A stretch of DNA of 64,000 nucleotides from Blattamonas nauphoetae (Eukaryota; Preaxostyla; Oxymonadida): positions 43,290 through 107,289 of the forward strand of contig JARBJD010000263.1 of assembly GCA_033064195.1 (NCBI GenBank), read 5' to 3'. Positions 32,755 to 44,283 of the stretch are shown here, one piece after another. The stretch's first letter is position 1. Every line of letters starts with the position of its first letter. Made by a program: the position numbers and the translations under genes. The notes below the pieces were generated by a model. It saw only the letters and a list, made by a program, of their open reading frames with translations, ran no database searches and was not told the origin of the DNA.

Positions 32755-34759
32755 ATGACACAGACTATCACTGAAATATATCCATCATTTATTGGTACTG
32801 ATCCTGATGTCAATCTGCGGGCTGCTCGTGCATTGTCTGACTTAATTGACGGTTCGTAAGTTTCATCAATAACTTTCATTCTTGAAAATCTCAGGAAATG
32901 CTGAACAAACCAAACTTCTGGATATTATTATTCAGTTCACCAGACTCGGGGGAATTCAACGTTCTCTCGACATCCTGCAACAGACATGCTCCCAAGAAAT
33001 GAAAGTCTTCCCTTGTCTATTCGTTCATTCCTCACATAGGTGCGCATATTATCAATCATTTCAGTTTCGAGTATCCTTTAATTTTCTTTCTTCATGGATG
33101 TCTCATCTCATCGTCATCGTCTCAGCCAATATTTGTGGACCACACCTCAAGGAACTGCTCAAACAAAACATTTTCCAGAAAATCACTCCTTTTTTATGTG
33201 ATAGTGATCCAAGGACAATGTTTTTTGCATGGCATATCACAAACAACATTCTTGTCGAAAACCAGGATCAGATTGCAGTGATTGCGAAAGCCGGTTACGT
33301 TTCATTCGTCTCCCAAACATTGGACCTGATCATGAAAGAGTCCCACACCTCTCTCGACGACAATCACTACCTCCACGACCACCACAAGTTCACTCCAGCC
33401 ACCCTCAACTGTCTTCAAACAGCTCAGCATCTCGCCCAGTTCTCCCGCGACCAAGTTGGGTCCGTCCTTCTCCAGAAAGTCGTTCCATTTCTCCAGTCTT
33501 GTTCAGAAGAGGTTCGGTTCGAGACTTTGGAGGTTCTAACGACACTGGTTCAAGACTGCCCACCAAACAAAGCACGATTCGTCTCATCCAAACTCTCATT
33601 CCGTCGTGAGACGGGCGAGACAGTTGAAATTGATGCACCGCAAGCGGTGATTTCGATGCTCAAGCCTGGTCTGGCACTTTTGGAGGACTCACTTACTTCG
33701 AACTTGACGATCATCACACTGATTCAACGACGACGTGTGATGGAATCAAGAAAAGGACACAAATCGATTGAATTCTGTCTGGACAATGAGGAACACGCTC
33801 TCGAAGCGGTTTCTCAACCCATTCGCCAAATTCAGGCCCTCCTTCTTCGTGTCTTCGGTCTCCTCAACGAGCTCACTGAAGACACTGAAGATCCTCATGC
33901 AGTATCGCTCTCTCCTTCCTTTTGACTTCTATCCTTCTTCCTCCAGATTCTTCATTTAGAACAATCTGTTCATAGTATCCTTCAGTTCATCAAAGCTTCT
34001 TCTCGTTTCTTTACTGACTTTTCGTCACCTGAATCTGCCAACATCGTTGCCTCACTCTTCTCCAAGCCCACACCACTCCCACTCACACCTTCTGTCGAAA
34101 CACTCCGCACTCTCATCACTGTCATTGATGATGGTCAAGCACCAACAGAAGATGAAATCAAGGAAGATGCAGCAGCGATGAAAACCTCCCCACCAACACC
34201 AACCCAGCAAGCTGTCAAAGAGCTTGTCACGGTTGTTTCTCCTCTTATCTTTTCTTACTTGTGTGGGTTAACGGCCTCTGAGGAAGGCCTTGACCCATTT
34301 CTTAATCGACTGACACCGTTAGACCTCCACATCACACTCGAAGAGTATCTACAAACTCTGATCCTCACTGTCACTGTTCCAGATCCTGAAATATGCACTC
34401 CACTCTTCCAATATATCTTCAATCTCTCATGCAGCGATGAGGCTGATGTGAGAGCGTTCTGCAGTGCTCCACTGGTTGATGCCTTGATGACAGTGGGAAA
34501 TACGACCGAGCAGACAGAAGAAACGCAAGATCTTCACTCAGCCATCATTAGTATCCTGTCAGTTGTTGTCAATTCGGCTGAAACACTCCGCGAATCCTTC
34601 ACAAGCTCAAAACTGCCGGAAAAAGACCAACTTCGACTCTCTAGCCTCACCGATGTGATGACTAAGCAACATGTTGCTGAATATTCGCAAAAGTTTCTCG
34701 AATCAGAAGACGAACAACTTGTCGAAATGGCTGAGACTGTTCAGTCCTTCTTTGAGTGA
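32755..34759 (+). CDS. armadillo-type repeat protein
   Basis: Five exons (32755-32851, 32895-33004, 33040-33070, 33126-33901, 33947-34759) give 608 residues; the introns are 43, 35, 55 and 45 nt. The third exon is only 31 nt; including it yields VRILSIISVSTNICGPHLKELL, a clean armadillo helix. More repeats follow (MFFAWHITNNILVEN, DQIAVIAKAGYVSFVSQTLDL, VVPFLQSCSEEVRFETLEVL). The C-terminal third has a Thr/Pro-rich linker and further helices. It lies 141 bp downstream of another armadillo gene on the same strand. They may be an old tandem pair or two halves of one gene; each has its own start codon and stop. Function unknown. Confidence 0.65.
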
Positions 34760-34926
34760 AAAAAGACATCGTGTTTTCCCAATAGCTCTGTATACCTTTC
34801 CTCCCTGTTTTTAGACCTGTTTCTGAGTTCTTTTCACTGTTTTGCCAAATCTTGTGGGAATGGGCATCGTTCCCCGTTCTATTCTATGGGTAACGAATGT
34901 CTGAAGTGAGGAGAATTAGTGGGGTC

Positions 34927-37146
34927 TTAAAACGGATCCATCCGATACCGAACAGCATGAAGAATGAACATGGTAGTTAGATCGTTATCTCCAAGCCCTT
35001 CACGTGCAACTTTGTCGAGTTCCTGAGGTGTCTGCGCACTCAGAAGCTTCGTCACAAGGTCAGGGCGTGGCTTTCCATCAATCTTTGCCACTTGATCTTC
35101 CAGCCATCCCACAACTTGCTTCTGGTACTGCTCCACCGACAAGTCACTCACGACCACAGCACCCAGCGACTGTTCCTGCGCCTCGAGCCCAATTGCGGTA
35201 GTTGAGGTCGAGAGAGAGGATTGAGGAAGCTGTTGCGGCGGTGGTTGGAAGCGAGGCTGGAATGGTTTCGCAGTTGGTTTGAGCCTGGACTTCTGTGGCT
35301 CCGATTCACCATCCACCTTGGCAGCCTCCTTCGGCTCTTCCATCTTCACTGGTTGTGCTGTAGCAGCAACTGGAATCTGTTTTGGTAATTGTTTTGGTTG
35401 ATTTAGTTGTTGTTGTTGAAGTTGTTGGAGTTTTTGTTGTTGAACCTGCTGTTGTGCATACGGCAAGAGATATTGGATAGCTTCATTTCTGGTTTCTTTT
35501 TTAAGATTGTCGATTGTTTCCTGTGGAATTCTGCTTCTCTGTTCCGGTGTGATGCTTGACAATTTCTCTGTGTAATAGTATTCTTGCCATTTGACAATAG
35601 CCTCCTCGGGGATCATCAGTTGTTGTCCTTCATATTGGAGAACGAGTGTTGGATTTCCCTGAATGTTTTCGATTCTGCCTTGGAATTGGGCGTGTTTATG
35701 AACGTTTGCTTCAGGCACAACTTGTGGTTGTCTTTGTACTTGCTTGCTTGACTCGTATTGGATTGCGTTTTGTCGAACTGCATCAAAATTATGATCAAGG
35801 TTTTTATCGAGTTTTGTGACTTGTTGTTTCTTTTCCTGAGTCGGACGGAGTTGGAGAGGAGTCTGGTTGGATGGATCAATAGATTGTTGGCTTCCATCGG
35901 CCAATCTAATCTGTGGTAAGTTCGCCAGTTTTTTGGGATCGGAAAGAGTCCTCACTTCATCCTGGGCGCGCTGAGGGTGAGAGAGTTTCACTTTCGGCGC
36001 AAGATCTTGTTGGGATTGTTTAAATTGTTGTTGGAGATGCTCTTTAGAGAGTCCAGTAATACGAAGGAGGTCGGGAGAGTTGTACTTTTTCGCATAATCC
36101 GCAGTCAGGATGGGAAGGTCCTGAAACGGCCTAAGGGGTGGAGGGAATCGTGTCGCGATTGTGAAATAAGAGTTTTCGGTGTTCAAATGAACGTATTGTG
36201 TTGGTTTCAGTGCCCCACTATCGAACATTCGTTTCATCTCATCTGTACTGAAAGGGCCTTGAATGCCTCCCTGCTGATCAACGACATGCCAAGTTTTTCC
36301 ATTAAGGAGCTGTGGTTGAATTCGAGGGAAGTCAGCCTGAGGGATTGGGACTGATTGTTTTGGTTTTGTTTTGACTTGAGGCTGTTTTTCCTGTTTATGA
36401 AGTTGATCAGTCACTGCCGGTGGAATAGTACCCTGTCCGGGGTACGTAAATTGGCCTCTTCCTCGTTTGGATTGGGCTGAAGCGTCTGGAAGAAGACCTG
36501 AACCGTCGGACTGGTTAGAGAATGAAATTGATTGTTGTGAAGCGGTGGTTGTGGACAATGTCAAACGGGTATGACCGTTTTCATGAGTGTTTGTCCTTGG
36601 CCTGTCATCTGCACCACTACTCATCAGATTGACTTGAGGAATTGTCACAATAGAAGGAAGTGGATCTATATGGATTAGGTTCAGAAAATAGTGAAATCGA
36701 TAGTAATGACGAAAAAAATGAGTATAGCGAGAAATGAGATCAGGTCCACATACCAGTCCGCAGTTTTTGTTGATTTAGATTCTGATAATACTCACTGATG
36801 TCCAAATTCCTTTTATTCTAGAATGAAAAACAGATCATGAAATAAGGAAGGATACAAGATGGCCAGAAAGAAGAATGGCTGGCTGCGGTGCTGATTTAAT
36901 TATTGGTCTGGTGATGTGTAGTTCAGCGATTTTCCTCTGCAAACCCGGGATAATTTTCGCAGAACTTGAGTAGAAAGAGAGAAATTCATCGAAAGTATAT
37001 CGGATTTGTTGGGGAGGTGGTGTACTCTCTCGTTCTGAATCAGAAGAGATGTCAACTTGTTCCGAGTCGATAGTACTTTTTGGTTGAACTTCAACAGATG
37101 AAGCTGCCACTGATTGATCTTGTGATAGACTTTGGGGGATAGACAT
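34927..37146 (-). CDS. GIGYF-like GYF-domain protein with eIF4E-binding-type motif
   Basis: Three exons (37146-36856, 36817-36754, 36665-34927; introns 38 and 88 nt) encode 697 residues. Near residue 50 is YTFDEFLSF, close to the YxxxxL-phi motif by which 4E-binding proteins hold eIF4E or 4EHP, with Phe in place of the usual Leu. Residues about 240-300 form a GYF domain (TWHVVDQQGGIQGPFSTDEM, followed by an MFDSGAL stretch), which binds Pro-rich partners. The remainder is Gln-rich with coiled-coil tendency, ending in a helical segment. This layout is that of GIGYF proteins, which repress translation and promote mRNA decay in the cytoplasm. The gene is divergent from the COG1-like gene with 204 bp between starts. 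Confidence 0.65.
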
Positions 37147-37350
37147 GTTGAATTACAAGTTCAAGATCGATAGTGCAGAAAAAAAGAAAGCCTAACCCAT
37201 AACACCCCGCGAGAAGATCTGGATTTCAGAATTGTACTTAACATCCATCAGACATCGAATGTTCACATTTGGTACAAGAAAGATCAGGCAGACTGCATCA
37301 ATTTAGTGGTAATCAGATGCTTGATGTGATCAAACCATGTGTTTTTTTGA

Positions 37351-38715
37351 ATGGCAGACTCCGAGGTAATTCACCTCTTTAAAACTTCCACGTACGAACA
37401 ACTCGTGGAAATTCATCAAAATCAGAAGAATCAGTTGAATGAATCGATAACCGTCCTTCGTGATCATATCACGACGAATGCATCCACCTTTCTAACTTTT
37501 TCTGAAACATTCCCACAAATTGATGCTTCAATGCGACATTTTCGGAGTTCTGTATATCCAGAAGTTCAGGAACAACTCACATTACTGAACACACTCCCTG
37601 AGCCAACACTCGCAAATAAACCATCATACCAACTCTCTACGTTGAACTTTTTCACACAACTACCCGCCAAAGTGTCAACTCTTGCTAGACAAAATGAATT
37701 GTTTCAACCCACAGTCCTTATCCTATCGGCATTCAGGATAAAAAACAACCACAAACATGACATCTCCCCATCACAATCAAAGGATAACTCGCTTCTATTT
37801 ATCCTCAATCAAACCATCCAATCACTTTCTATCTTTAAATTGATGGCACCACTCATTCCACTGTTTCAACAACTTCCTGAACCACAAATTCAGTGGAATG
37901 ATCAGAACCAACCTTCTATTTCTCCTTCTCCTGAAAAGAGGCTCTCCACTTCACCTGTGATCCAAATTGCCTGCCTTTCCGTGTTGAATGGCGAGGGAAC
38001 TCTCGGAATACTGCCTGGCATCAGAAATCTTCTCTATCTTCGTCTCGGGACAATACACAACCTCCTCAATGGAACGAATTACAAAATGATATGCAGTGAC
38101 ATTATTCGAGTTGTGGCCTCTACTCTGCTCTCGGTATTCTCTTCTCTCCACAACAACAGACTCCTTCCAATCCTCAATCAACTCATTGACCTTTCAGACC
38201 AGGAATGTTCTTCTCTCCAATCAACTCCTGTTTCGATTGATCGTCTTCAGGAGGTTTCATCTCAAATTCTTGAAGGCGCTTCGAACTTGTGTCTAGATTG
38301 GCTTGCATCGGTCAACCGAACATGTACACGATGTCTTCCACCAGACTCGTTAAACTTCATCTCATCTTGCTCAACTTTAGCTTCTTTTTGGGGTGATTTG
38401 CAAGAAAGTTTGGATCCTTTCAAGATAAATCCAGAATGGACTATCATGACAGAACTCTTCTTCAACTGTGCTTGCGATGATTTTGATCTTGTTGCCGTAA
38501 TATTTCTGGATTGTTTTCACTCAAAAGTGAACCAAATGTTTGAGGAAGTTCTGAACACACTCAAACCAATATTACCGATTCAGACAGAACAACATCAGTC
38601 TCTACTCTCACAAACCCTCAATGATATCCTCCATCTTCTCTCTATTCATGCTTTACAGCCTGTGGTTACTTCATTTACACTACAACTTCAACAACTCACA
38701 ACTCTCCAGACTTGA
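37351..38715 (+). CDS. putative COG1-like vesicle-tethering subunit
   Basis: An intronless frame of 454 residues begins with MADSEVIHLFKTSTYEQL and a long amphipathic helix. This resembles the Vps51-type start of COG1 (DPxxLF...EIxxxxxxxxxxIxxKKEEL) but only weakly. The rest is alpha-helical, as expected for a tethering-complex subunit that acts at the Golgi. The frame is open again after the TGA at 38713-38715, into the next gene. A single longer gene with an intron over the stop is therefore conceivable, although I found no splice pair that makes it work. Confidence in the gene is high; in the family, low. Confidence 0.45.
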   Translation: MADSEVIHLFKTSTYEQLVEIHQNQKNQLNESITVLRDHITTNASTFLTFSETFPQIDASMRHFRSSVYPEVQEQLTLLNTLPEPTLANKPSYQLSTLNFFTQLPAKVSTLARQNELFQPTVLILSAFRIKNNHKHDISPSQSKDNSLLFILNQTIQSLSIFKLMAPLIPLFQQLPEPQIQWNDQNQPSISPSPEKRLSTSPVIQIACLSVLNGEGTLGILPGIRNLLYLRLGTIHNLLNGTNYKMICSDIIRVVASTLLSVFSSLHNNRLLPILNQLIDLSDQECSSLQSTPVSIDRLQEVSSQILEGASNLCLDWLASVNRTCTRCLPPDSLNFISSCSTLASFWGDLQESLDPFKINPEWTIMTELFFNCACDDFDLVAVIFLDCFHSKVNQMFEEVLNTLKPILPIQTEQHQSLLSQTLNDILHLLSIHALQPVVTSFTLQLQQLTTLQT

Positions 38716-38760
38716 TCTCTTGGTCTCATCAAATCTGCACTACTCGTGAACAAGCTTTTC

Positions 38761-40366
38761 ATGGTCTCAATTATCAGTTCATGTGATAGAGGAAGCGCAT
38801 TATGGGAGTTGTTAACTCTTTCTAGACTTTTTCCAGAAGATCGACCCAGACTCTTTGAGCTTGTCTCCACTTCATCTTGATTTCCTCGAAGTTTTCTCTC
38901 AAATGATGGACACACGAACTTCACAGCATTCAATTGCTGGGATAAAACGATTTGATGAAGATCTTGCTGTCTTAGAGGCAGTCCAATCGACCCGACCTGA
39001 TGGCGAAGATTACCACGCACGATTAGCTACCTCATACCAAAATTTGGTAAATCAGTCAAATAAACAGTTTCTTTCGTTGAGTTCGACAATCAAAATTGAT
39101 CCTCAACCTCTCAAATTCTCAACAAGCGAGTATGTCAATGATCGAACTCTTAACCTTCTCATGGGAAGCGAAGGGTTCATGAACATTTTTGTTGACATGG
39201 AAAAACGGGCGGGAAGGCCTCTTCCGCTTCGTGTCCTCTATTCTATCATTTCAATTCAATTCTGTCCAACAAATCACGACAGAGTCGCCATTCTAGTTCA
39301 ACCACTGGTAGATCTTCAATCCGACAACATTCCCGAATCATCTAGCCTCTTTCATGATGAGGATATTCCATCAATATCCTTAAATCGATCTGCAGCCACA
39401 AACCTGTTCCTCTCAAATGATGAAGGAGGAGAGTTCGATACTCTCATCTTTGTTATCTCCCTCCAAACAGCTTCTGTGATCTTTTCATGTTCATATCCAA
39501 CTCAAATCACTGCAATATGTTGGTCAGCCTTCGGAGATTCTCATATTTTCTGTGGGTGTTCGAATGGCCTTTTATTCGATGTTGATATTCTTACCAAGGA
39601 CATCATCACAACAACAGCATCCTCTGGTATGGGGAACCGAATTATTGGTGTTTATTCTTCTGCAAAATTTGGGACTATCGAAATTCACACAGTCGATGAA
39701 GAAGGCAATTTTCTTCATTATACAAGTGACCTTCAAGTGAAAAGGCGAGATTATATGGATCCTCCACTCGATTCGATACAAATCATCAATCCTGCACTCA
39801 CCTCAATTCCTCATGTTTCATCAACAACATTCATCTCTCTTGGTGGAGAATCAATCGTAGTAGGTTATCACAATGGTGTTGTAATAGTTAAAGAAGGGAC
39901 ACTGAAGAGTCTCTTACGGACAGACACCCAATTTCCGGTTATTCGAGCAGCTGTCCATCCACTTTCGCTCAACTCAGCTACAGCCATCCTGATCGCATTT
40001 GGCTGTTTTGATGGTACTTTGAAAGTTTTTCTTCGACCATCTGAAACTCGGAATCGATCTCTGAACGCCTCTGATGAAATTGAAACTCACACAACACTGA
40101 CAGATCCCATCACTGCTCTCTCCTTCCACCCACTATTCTCGACCATCTTGGCCGTTGGAACTGAGACAACATTCCTCCTTATTCATCTGATAGATGGAGT
40201 CCTTGTCCAAGTTCATACTACAAAGCCAATAATGTCGATGGAATGGAGTCCAGACGGTGAACGCCTGTTTCTTGGAAGAACGGATGGAACATCTTTTGTT
40301 TTTGCGACACACTTCACTCAATCTTCGTTTACGCCTCATTTCCCTTCATTTGTTTCTTCATTTTGA
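38761..40366 (+). CDS. WD40/beta-propeller-like protein, family not recognised
   Basis: Two exons (38761-38862, 38927-40366; 64-nt intron) encode 513 residues. The first exon (SALWELLTLSRLFPEDRPRL) is helical; the join gives FELHSIAGIKRFDEDLAVLEA. From about residue 150 there are beta-strand repeats of propeller type: ITAICWSAFGDSHIFCGCSN, AVHPLSLNSATAILIAFGCF and ITALSFHPLFSTILAVGTE, ending MSMEWSPDGERLFLGRTDGT. A short helical N-terminus before such a propeller occurs in dynein intermediate chains among others, but no diagnostic motif is visible. It lies 45 bp after the COG1-like stop. Confidence 0.6.
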
Positions 40367-40525
40367 TGTCTTTTCTCAATGTCACCCAAACCCCTCAAAA
40401 ATCGAGAAAGATTTTATCAGGCCAGGAAATTGTGTGAGAGATGATTTGTTGATCCGAAAAATGCTTGACAGTTGAAATAAGATGTTGAAATGCCAATGAA
40501 ATGGGTCGTGGTTGGTTGACTCAGA

Positions 40526-41166
40526 CTAGCGGCTTGCTCGGTCCAATCTTTCCATCGCTGCAACGTGTGGAAGGACATCTGACGATCGTGTTTCCAAAAT
40601 CAAACCACCAGAGATGATTTCATCCAGGATTTGGAAGCACTAGAAGGAATGTTGTCGTGATGAAAAGAGCAGACTTTTTCGTGTTGGAAAATGAGATGAA
40701 GCTCGCACACGTTTTGAAAAGCATCATCCAAGCACTCCACATAGTTTTGGATGAGATCAAGCATGGCGAGTTCGTTTTCGGCTTGGTCTGAGACGAGAAC
40801 AAATGTCAGTGTGGCATAAGTCCGGTAGATAATTTTTAGGTTTTTATCATCACCCCAGATGCCAGTGTTTTCAATGAAGTTGCAGGCTGCAATTGGACGC
40901 TGTAGAGTTGTTGGTGGTACGTGTGAAAAAAAGTTGTGTGGAAATGTGGAGAAATACAAAGAAAAAGTAAACAAACTTTTGAAATCAATCCATAAATGTC
41001 ACGTTCTAGTGTTCGTTTCTTTGAGTACTCCTGATCCAGGAAAATGGAAATGATGGAGATGATTGAAATTGTCATGCTTGTGAAGCGATATACATACAAT
41101 TGATTGATAAAATCGCGATAATCTGGTGATTCCATGATTGTTAATTACGAATAGAGCATAGATCAT
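40526..41166 (-). CDS. AP-3 adaptor complex small (sigma) subunit
   Basis: Four exons (41166-41098, 41030-40977, 40899-40675, 40639-40526; introns 67, 77 and 35 nt) encode 153 residues, the normal length for adaptor sigma chains. The start MIYALFVINNHGITRLSRFY is the clathrin-adaptor small-chain signature. NLKIIYRTYATLTFVLVS, then ENELAMLDLIQNYVECLD, then NVCELHLIF complete the longin-like fold. The C-terminus EIISGGLILETRSSDVL resembles sigma-3 rather than sigma-1 or sigma-2. AP-3 sorts cargo from endosomes or the trans-Golgi network to lysosome-like organelles. The gene is divergent from the UTP15-like gene with 137 bp between starts. Confidence 0.9.
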
Positions 41167-41303
41167 TTTGTTTCACGATGGATCGATGTCAAGATCAGAC
41201 CGTAATGAAAGATTCTTTCTGACAGAACCCGAAAATTGAGCCAATTCCACTGTACAGCTGGTGATTTGTATTTATTACGCTTTTACTGGATTTTTCTCTC
41301 AAT

Positions 41304-44133
41304 ATGGATGACAATATCACCTTCTGGACACAATTTCAGTTTCAAAAACGAATCTCCTCCTTAAAATTAATTTCTCACCTTTCCATCTCACCCATCCCAC
41401 CACATAATATTCTCGTAACTGGTCAGGAAAGGATTGAACTATTTCATGGTGAGACTCTTGCATCACTCTTTCACCTTGAAACTAACAAAGTTCAAGCTTT
41501 TTCGGCGACTTTCAATCATGATGGCTCCTTAATCGCGATTGGAACTCAAAACGGAAAGGTCCGTCTCATTGATCCAAATACGTACCAACTTCAATCATCA
41601 TTTCATGCCCACCGTGAAGCTGCTGTATCACTCTGCTTTTCTGGCGATGGAACGTATTTATTAAGTGGAAGTGAATCTGGATCTCTTCGACTTTCCAATT
41701 CCTTGTCTGGGGAGCGAATTGCCTCACTTTCTATTGGGAATCATCCAGTTACATCCATTTCTCGATCATCAACAGAAGAAAACGTCTTTGCCTGTATTAG
41801 TGGAAAGACAGTGAAATTTATATCTCTTACACAGATTTCAGTTCAATCGGTTGATACTTCTCCAAGCATGTCCCTTGTCATAACTCGATCTTTGCCTATG
41901 GACGATGTCCCAAAAGGAATGTCATTTATGTATCATGACACGTATCTATGTGTAGCATGTTTGCTCGCTCTTTGTTCTTTACTCATCTCATCTAGGTGGA
42001 TCGTTTGTTGATATTTGGAATCTCACCTCAGATTCTGATCAATCAGACGGTTTTCTTTTTGAAGGACAAAATCAACTCCAGTGCCTCTCTGTCTGTGATA
42101 GCACTCTTGATGATGAATGGGATGGTGTTGTCCTTAGTGGTGATTCTCATGGGACAGTTCGTCTCCATTCATTATCGTCAATTGGAGAGGTCCACCTATC
42201 ACTTCAATACAATGACCCTATCGTCGCTGTGCAAGCCACTTCGACTGCATCTCAAATCGTTGTTTGTACAGAAACCGATGTATATGTCATTCGACCCAAA
42301 AATAGGATTCGGCAGTCTCCCCAACGTCGATCAATGTCACCGATCCAACAACACGATTATCTTGCTCCGAAACACCAAGAAAACGAAGATTCCCCATCTC
42401 AAGACTCACATTCATCCTTTGAATCGGATTCAGGAACAGAAGACTCCGACCGATCATCTGAATCTGAATCTGATTCTGAAACTCATCCATCACACTCACT
42501 CTCATCCCCCGATCTTGACTCAAGCCAGCATTACACTCCATCCCACACATCATCGTTTGTATCAACCTTCCACAGCTCAGACTCTGATTCCGACCACTCC
42601 TCTTCATCTTCTGTCAACCTCCGACTTCCTCTCACATCACCACAACACTTCCGCACCATCACCAAATTCAGACCACAAACCACTCCACATCCCTCCCAAC
42701 GGAATCGCCCGGTCTCGACTCAAGTTCTCACAAACAAATTGTATGAGGATGCCCGCAGAAGGGAAGCTAAACTCGAAGCCAAGCGAAAGGAACAAGAACA
42801 GCAGAAGGAGGAAGACTTGAAGAAGGCAAGGAAAGTTCGACATATCAACAAAGTGAGTCAGAAACTGACTGAGAACGCTCCGTCACTGTTTGAAAAGTCA
42901 GAACGCTACAATGAGCAGAGAAAGACGAAGTTGGAAGGAGAGAGGAAGAAGGAGGAAGAAGCCATCATGAAGGAGGTCACTGGCACACCCAAAATTAACA
43001 AAGTGTCACAAAAAATGGAACGGACTCTGGATCAGCTGTACACACAGGCTGTCGAAAAGAAAAAGAACAAACTTCAGATGGCAGAAGATACAAAGAAGAA
43101 AGAGGCTGAGGAAGAGGTCAAAGGCCTGTTCGTCCCAAACGCCCAAAAAAAGAGGCCCAAAACAGCAACCGAAAGCGGAGGACAGACAACGTGGGACAGA
43201 CTCTTCGATACCGCTGCGAGGCAGCAACAGAAGCTGAAGGACACGATCGAGAAAGAGAGGAAGATGGCAGCCGATGCCAAACCGATAATCGATGTGAAAT
43301 CACAGCGTCTGGCGAAGGGTCGTGGGAAGGAGAAGATTTCTGAGCGGCTGTATGGGGATTTTGAGAGGCAGAAAGAAAAGAAGGAACTGCTCCTCAAAAG
43401 GAGAGAACAGGAATGTCTCAAAATGACGGAGAAAGAGATGGATCAGGAGAAGGAAAAGAAGAAGGAAGCCAGAAGGAAAGAGAGTGCATGGAACAAACGT
43501 GACGGGATGTCATCGTCTGTCTTCTCTGACACTGTCCCGATGCTCGTCGGTGACCCAGAAACAGTCACACTCCCCAATCCAGATCAAACCTTCAAAGATT
43601 TCCAGAAAATGGTGGCCCGAACAGACAGACGGAGAAAGGAGGCAGAGGAAGACCAAGCCAAACGAGAATCGGAACGTCACAAAAAGCTGATGAAGCAAGG
43701 AAGGAAAGAACTACAGAAGTTCCTCGACATGCAAAAGACGAAGCGACCGCGGCTACGAGATGAGCCGCAGGTGACTCCTCCCGCTCGTCGATTCGACCCT
43801 GCTCGCACCGAAGAACTGTATCAGTCGGATGCTCGGAAGAGGATGGAGAGGGAACAATGGGTTGCTCGTGAACAGAAGAAGAAGGAAGAGGCGGAGCTTT
43901 TGGAGTGCACGTTCAAGCCGACGATCACGCCTCGTGTGACGCCGAACACGATTCGGTCGCAGCCAGCGACACTCACACCACAGCGCGGGAGGTTGGGAGG
44001 AACGCCGACGAAGCGAGACGCGCTGATGACGCCGCAGTCTTCGATGCTTTCTCGCACGATCCACACCGTTGGGAGGTCGGCCACACAGACAAAGACGCCG
44101 ATGAAGCCCTCTGCTCTTTATTCTTTCGATTGA
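41304..44133 (+). CDS. UTP15-like WD40 propeller fused to a charged coiled-coil repeat tail
   Basis: Two exons (41304-41958, 41996-44133; 37-nt intron) encode 930 residues. The first 330 or so form a propeller resembling UTP15 of the small-subunit processome: ISPIPPHNILVT, then AFSATFNHDGSLIAIGTQNG, then LCFSGDGTYLLSGSESGSL, then YLCVACGGSFVDIWNL across the splice. After it comes an acidic Ser/Asp stretch, then 450 residues of Lys/Glu/Arg-rich coiled coil. The tail repeats a motif L(Y/F)xxxxR six times: NKLYEDARRREAK, PSLFEKSERYNEQ, DQLYTQAVEKKKN, DRLFDTAARQQQK, ERLYGDFERQKEK and EELYQSDARKRME. Several are preceded by INKVSQK or a close variant. UTP15 itself ends in a compact helical domain, so this tail is unusual. 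The last codons of the gene are also found at 46509. Confidence 0.65.
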
Positions 44134-44283
44134 TTGTTTGTTTGGGACTGTTGTCTTGATTGCATCTTCATTTTCTTGATTTTGATGAACTTGTCTCATT
44201 TCACCGATTCTCCTTTCGTTCAGAAATCATCCAACTTTCAATACATCCAGAAATATACTCAAACCTCCATTCTCTTCAGCGTG
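44124..44283. repeat. 160-bp direct repeat, copy A (intact)
   Basis: This stretch, which starts in the last codons of the UTP15-like gene, recurs at 46509-46540 plus 47390-47519. I count two mismatches over 160 bp. Copy A is uninterrupted and shows the empty site of the foldback element found in copy B. Confidence 0.9.
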
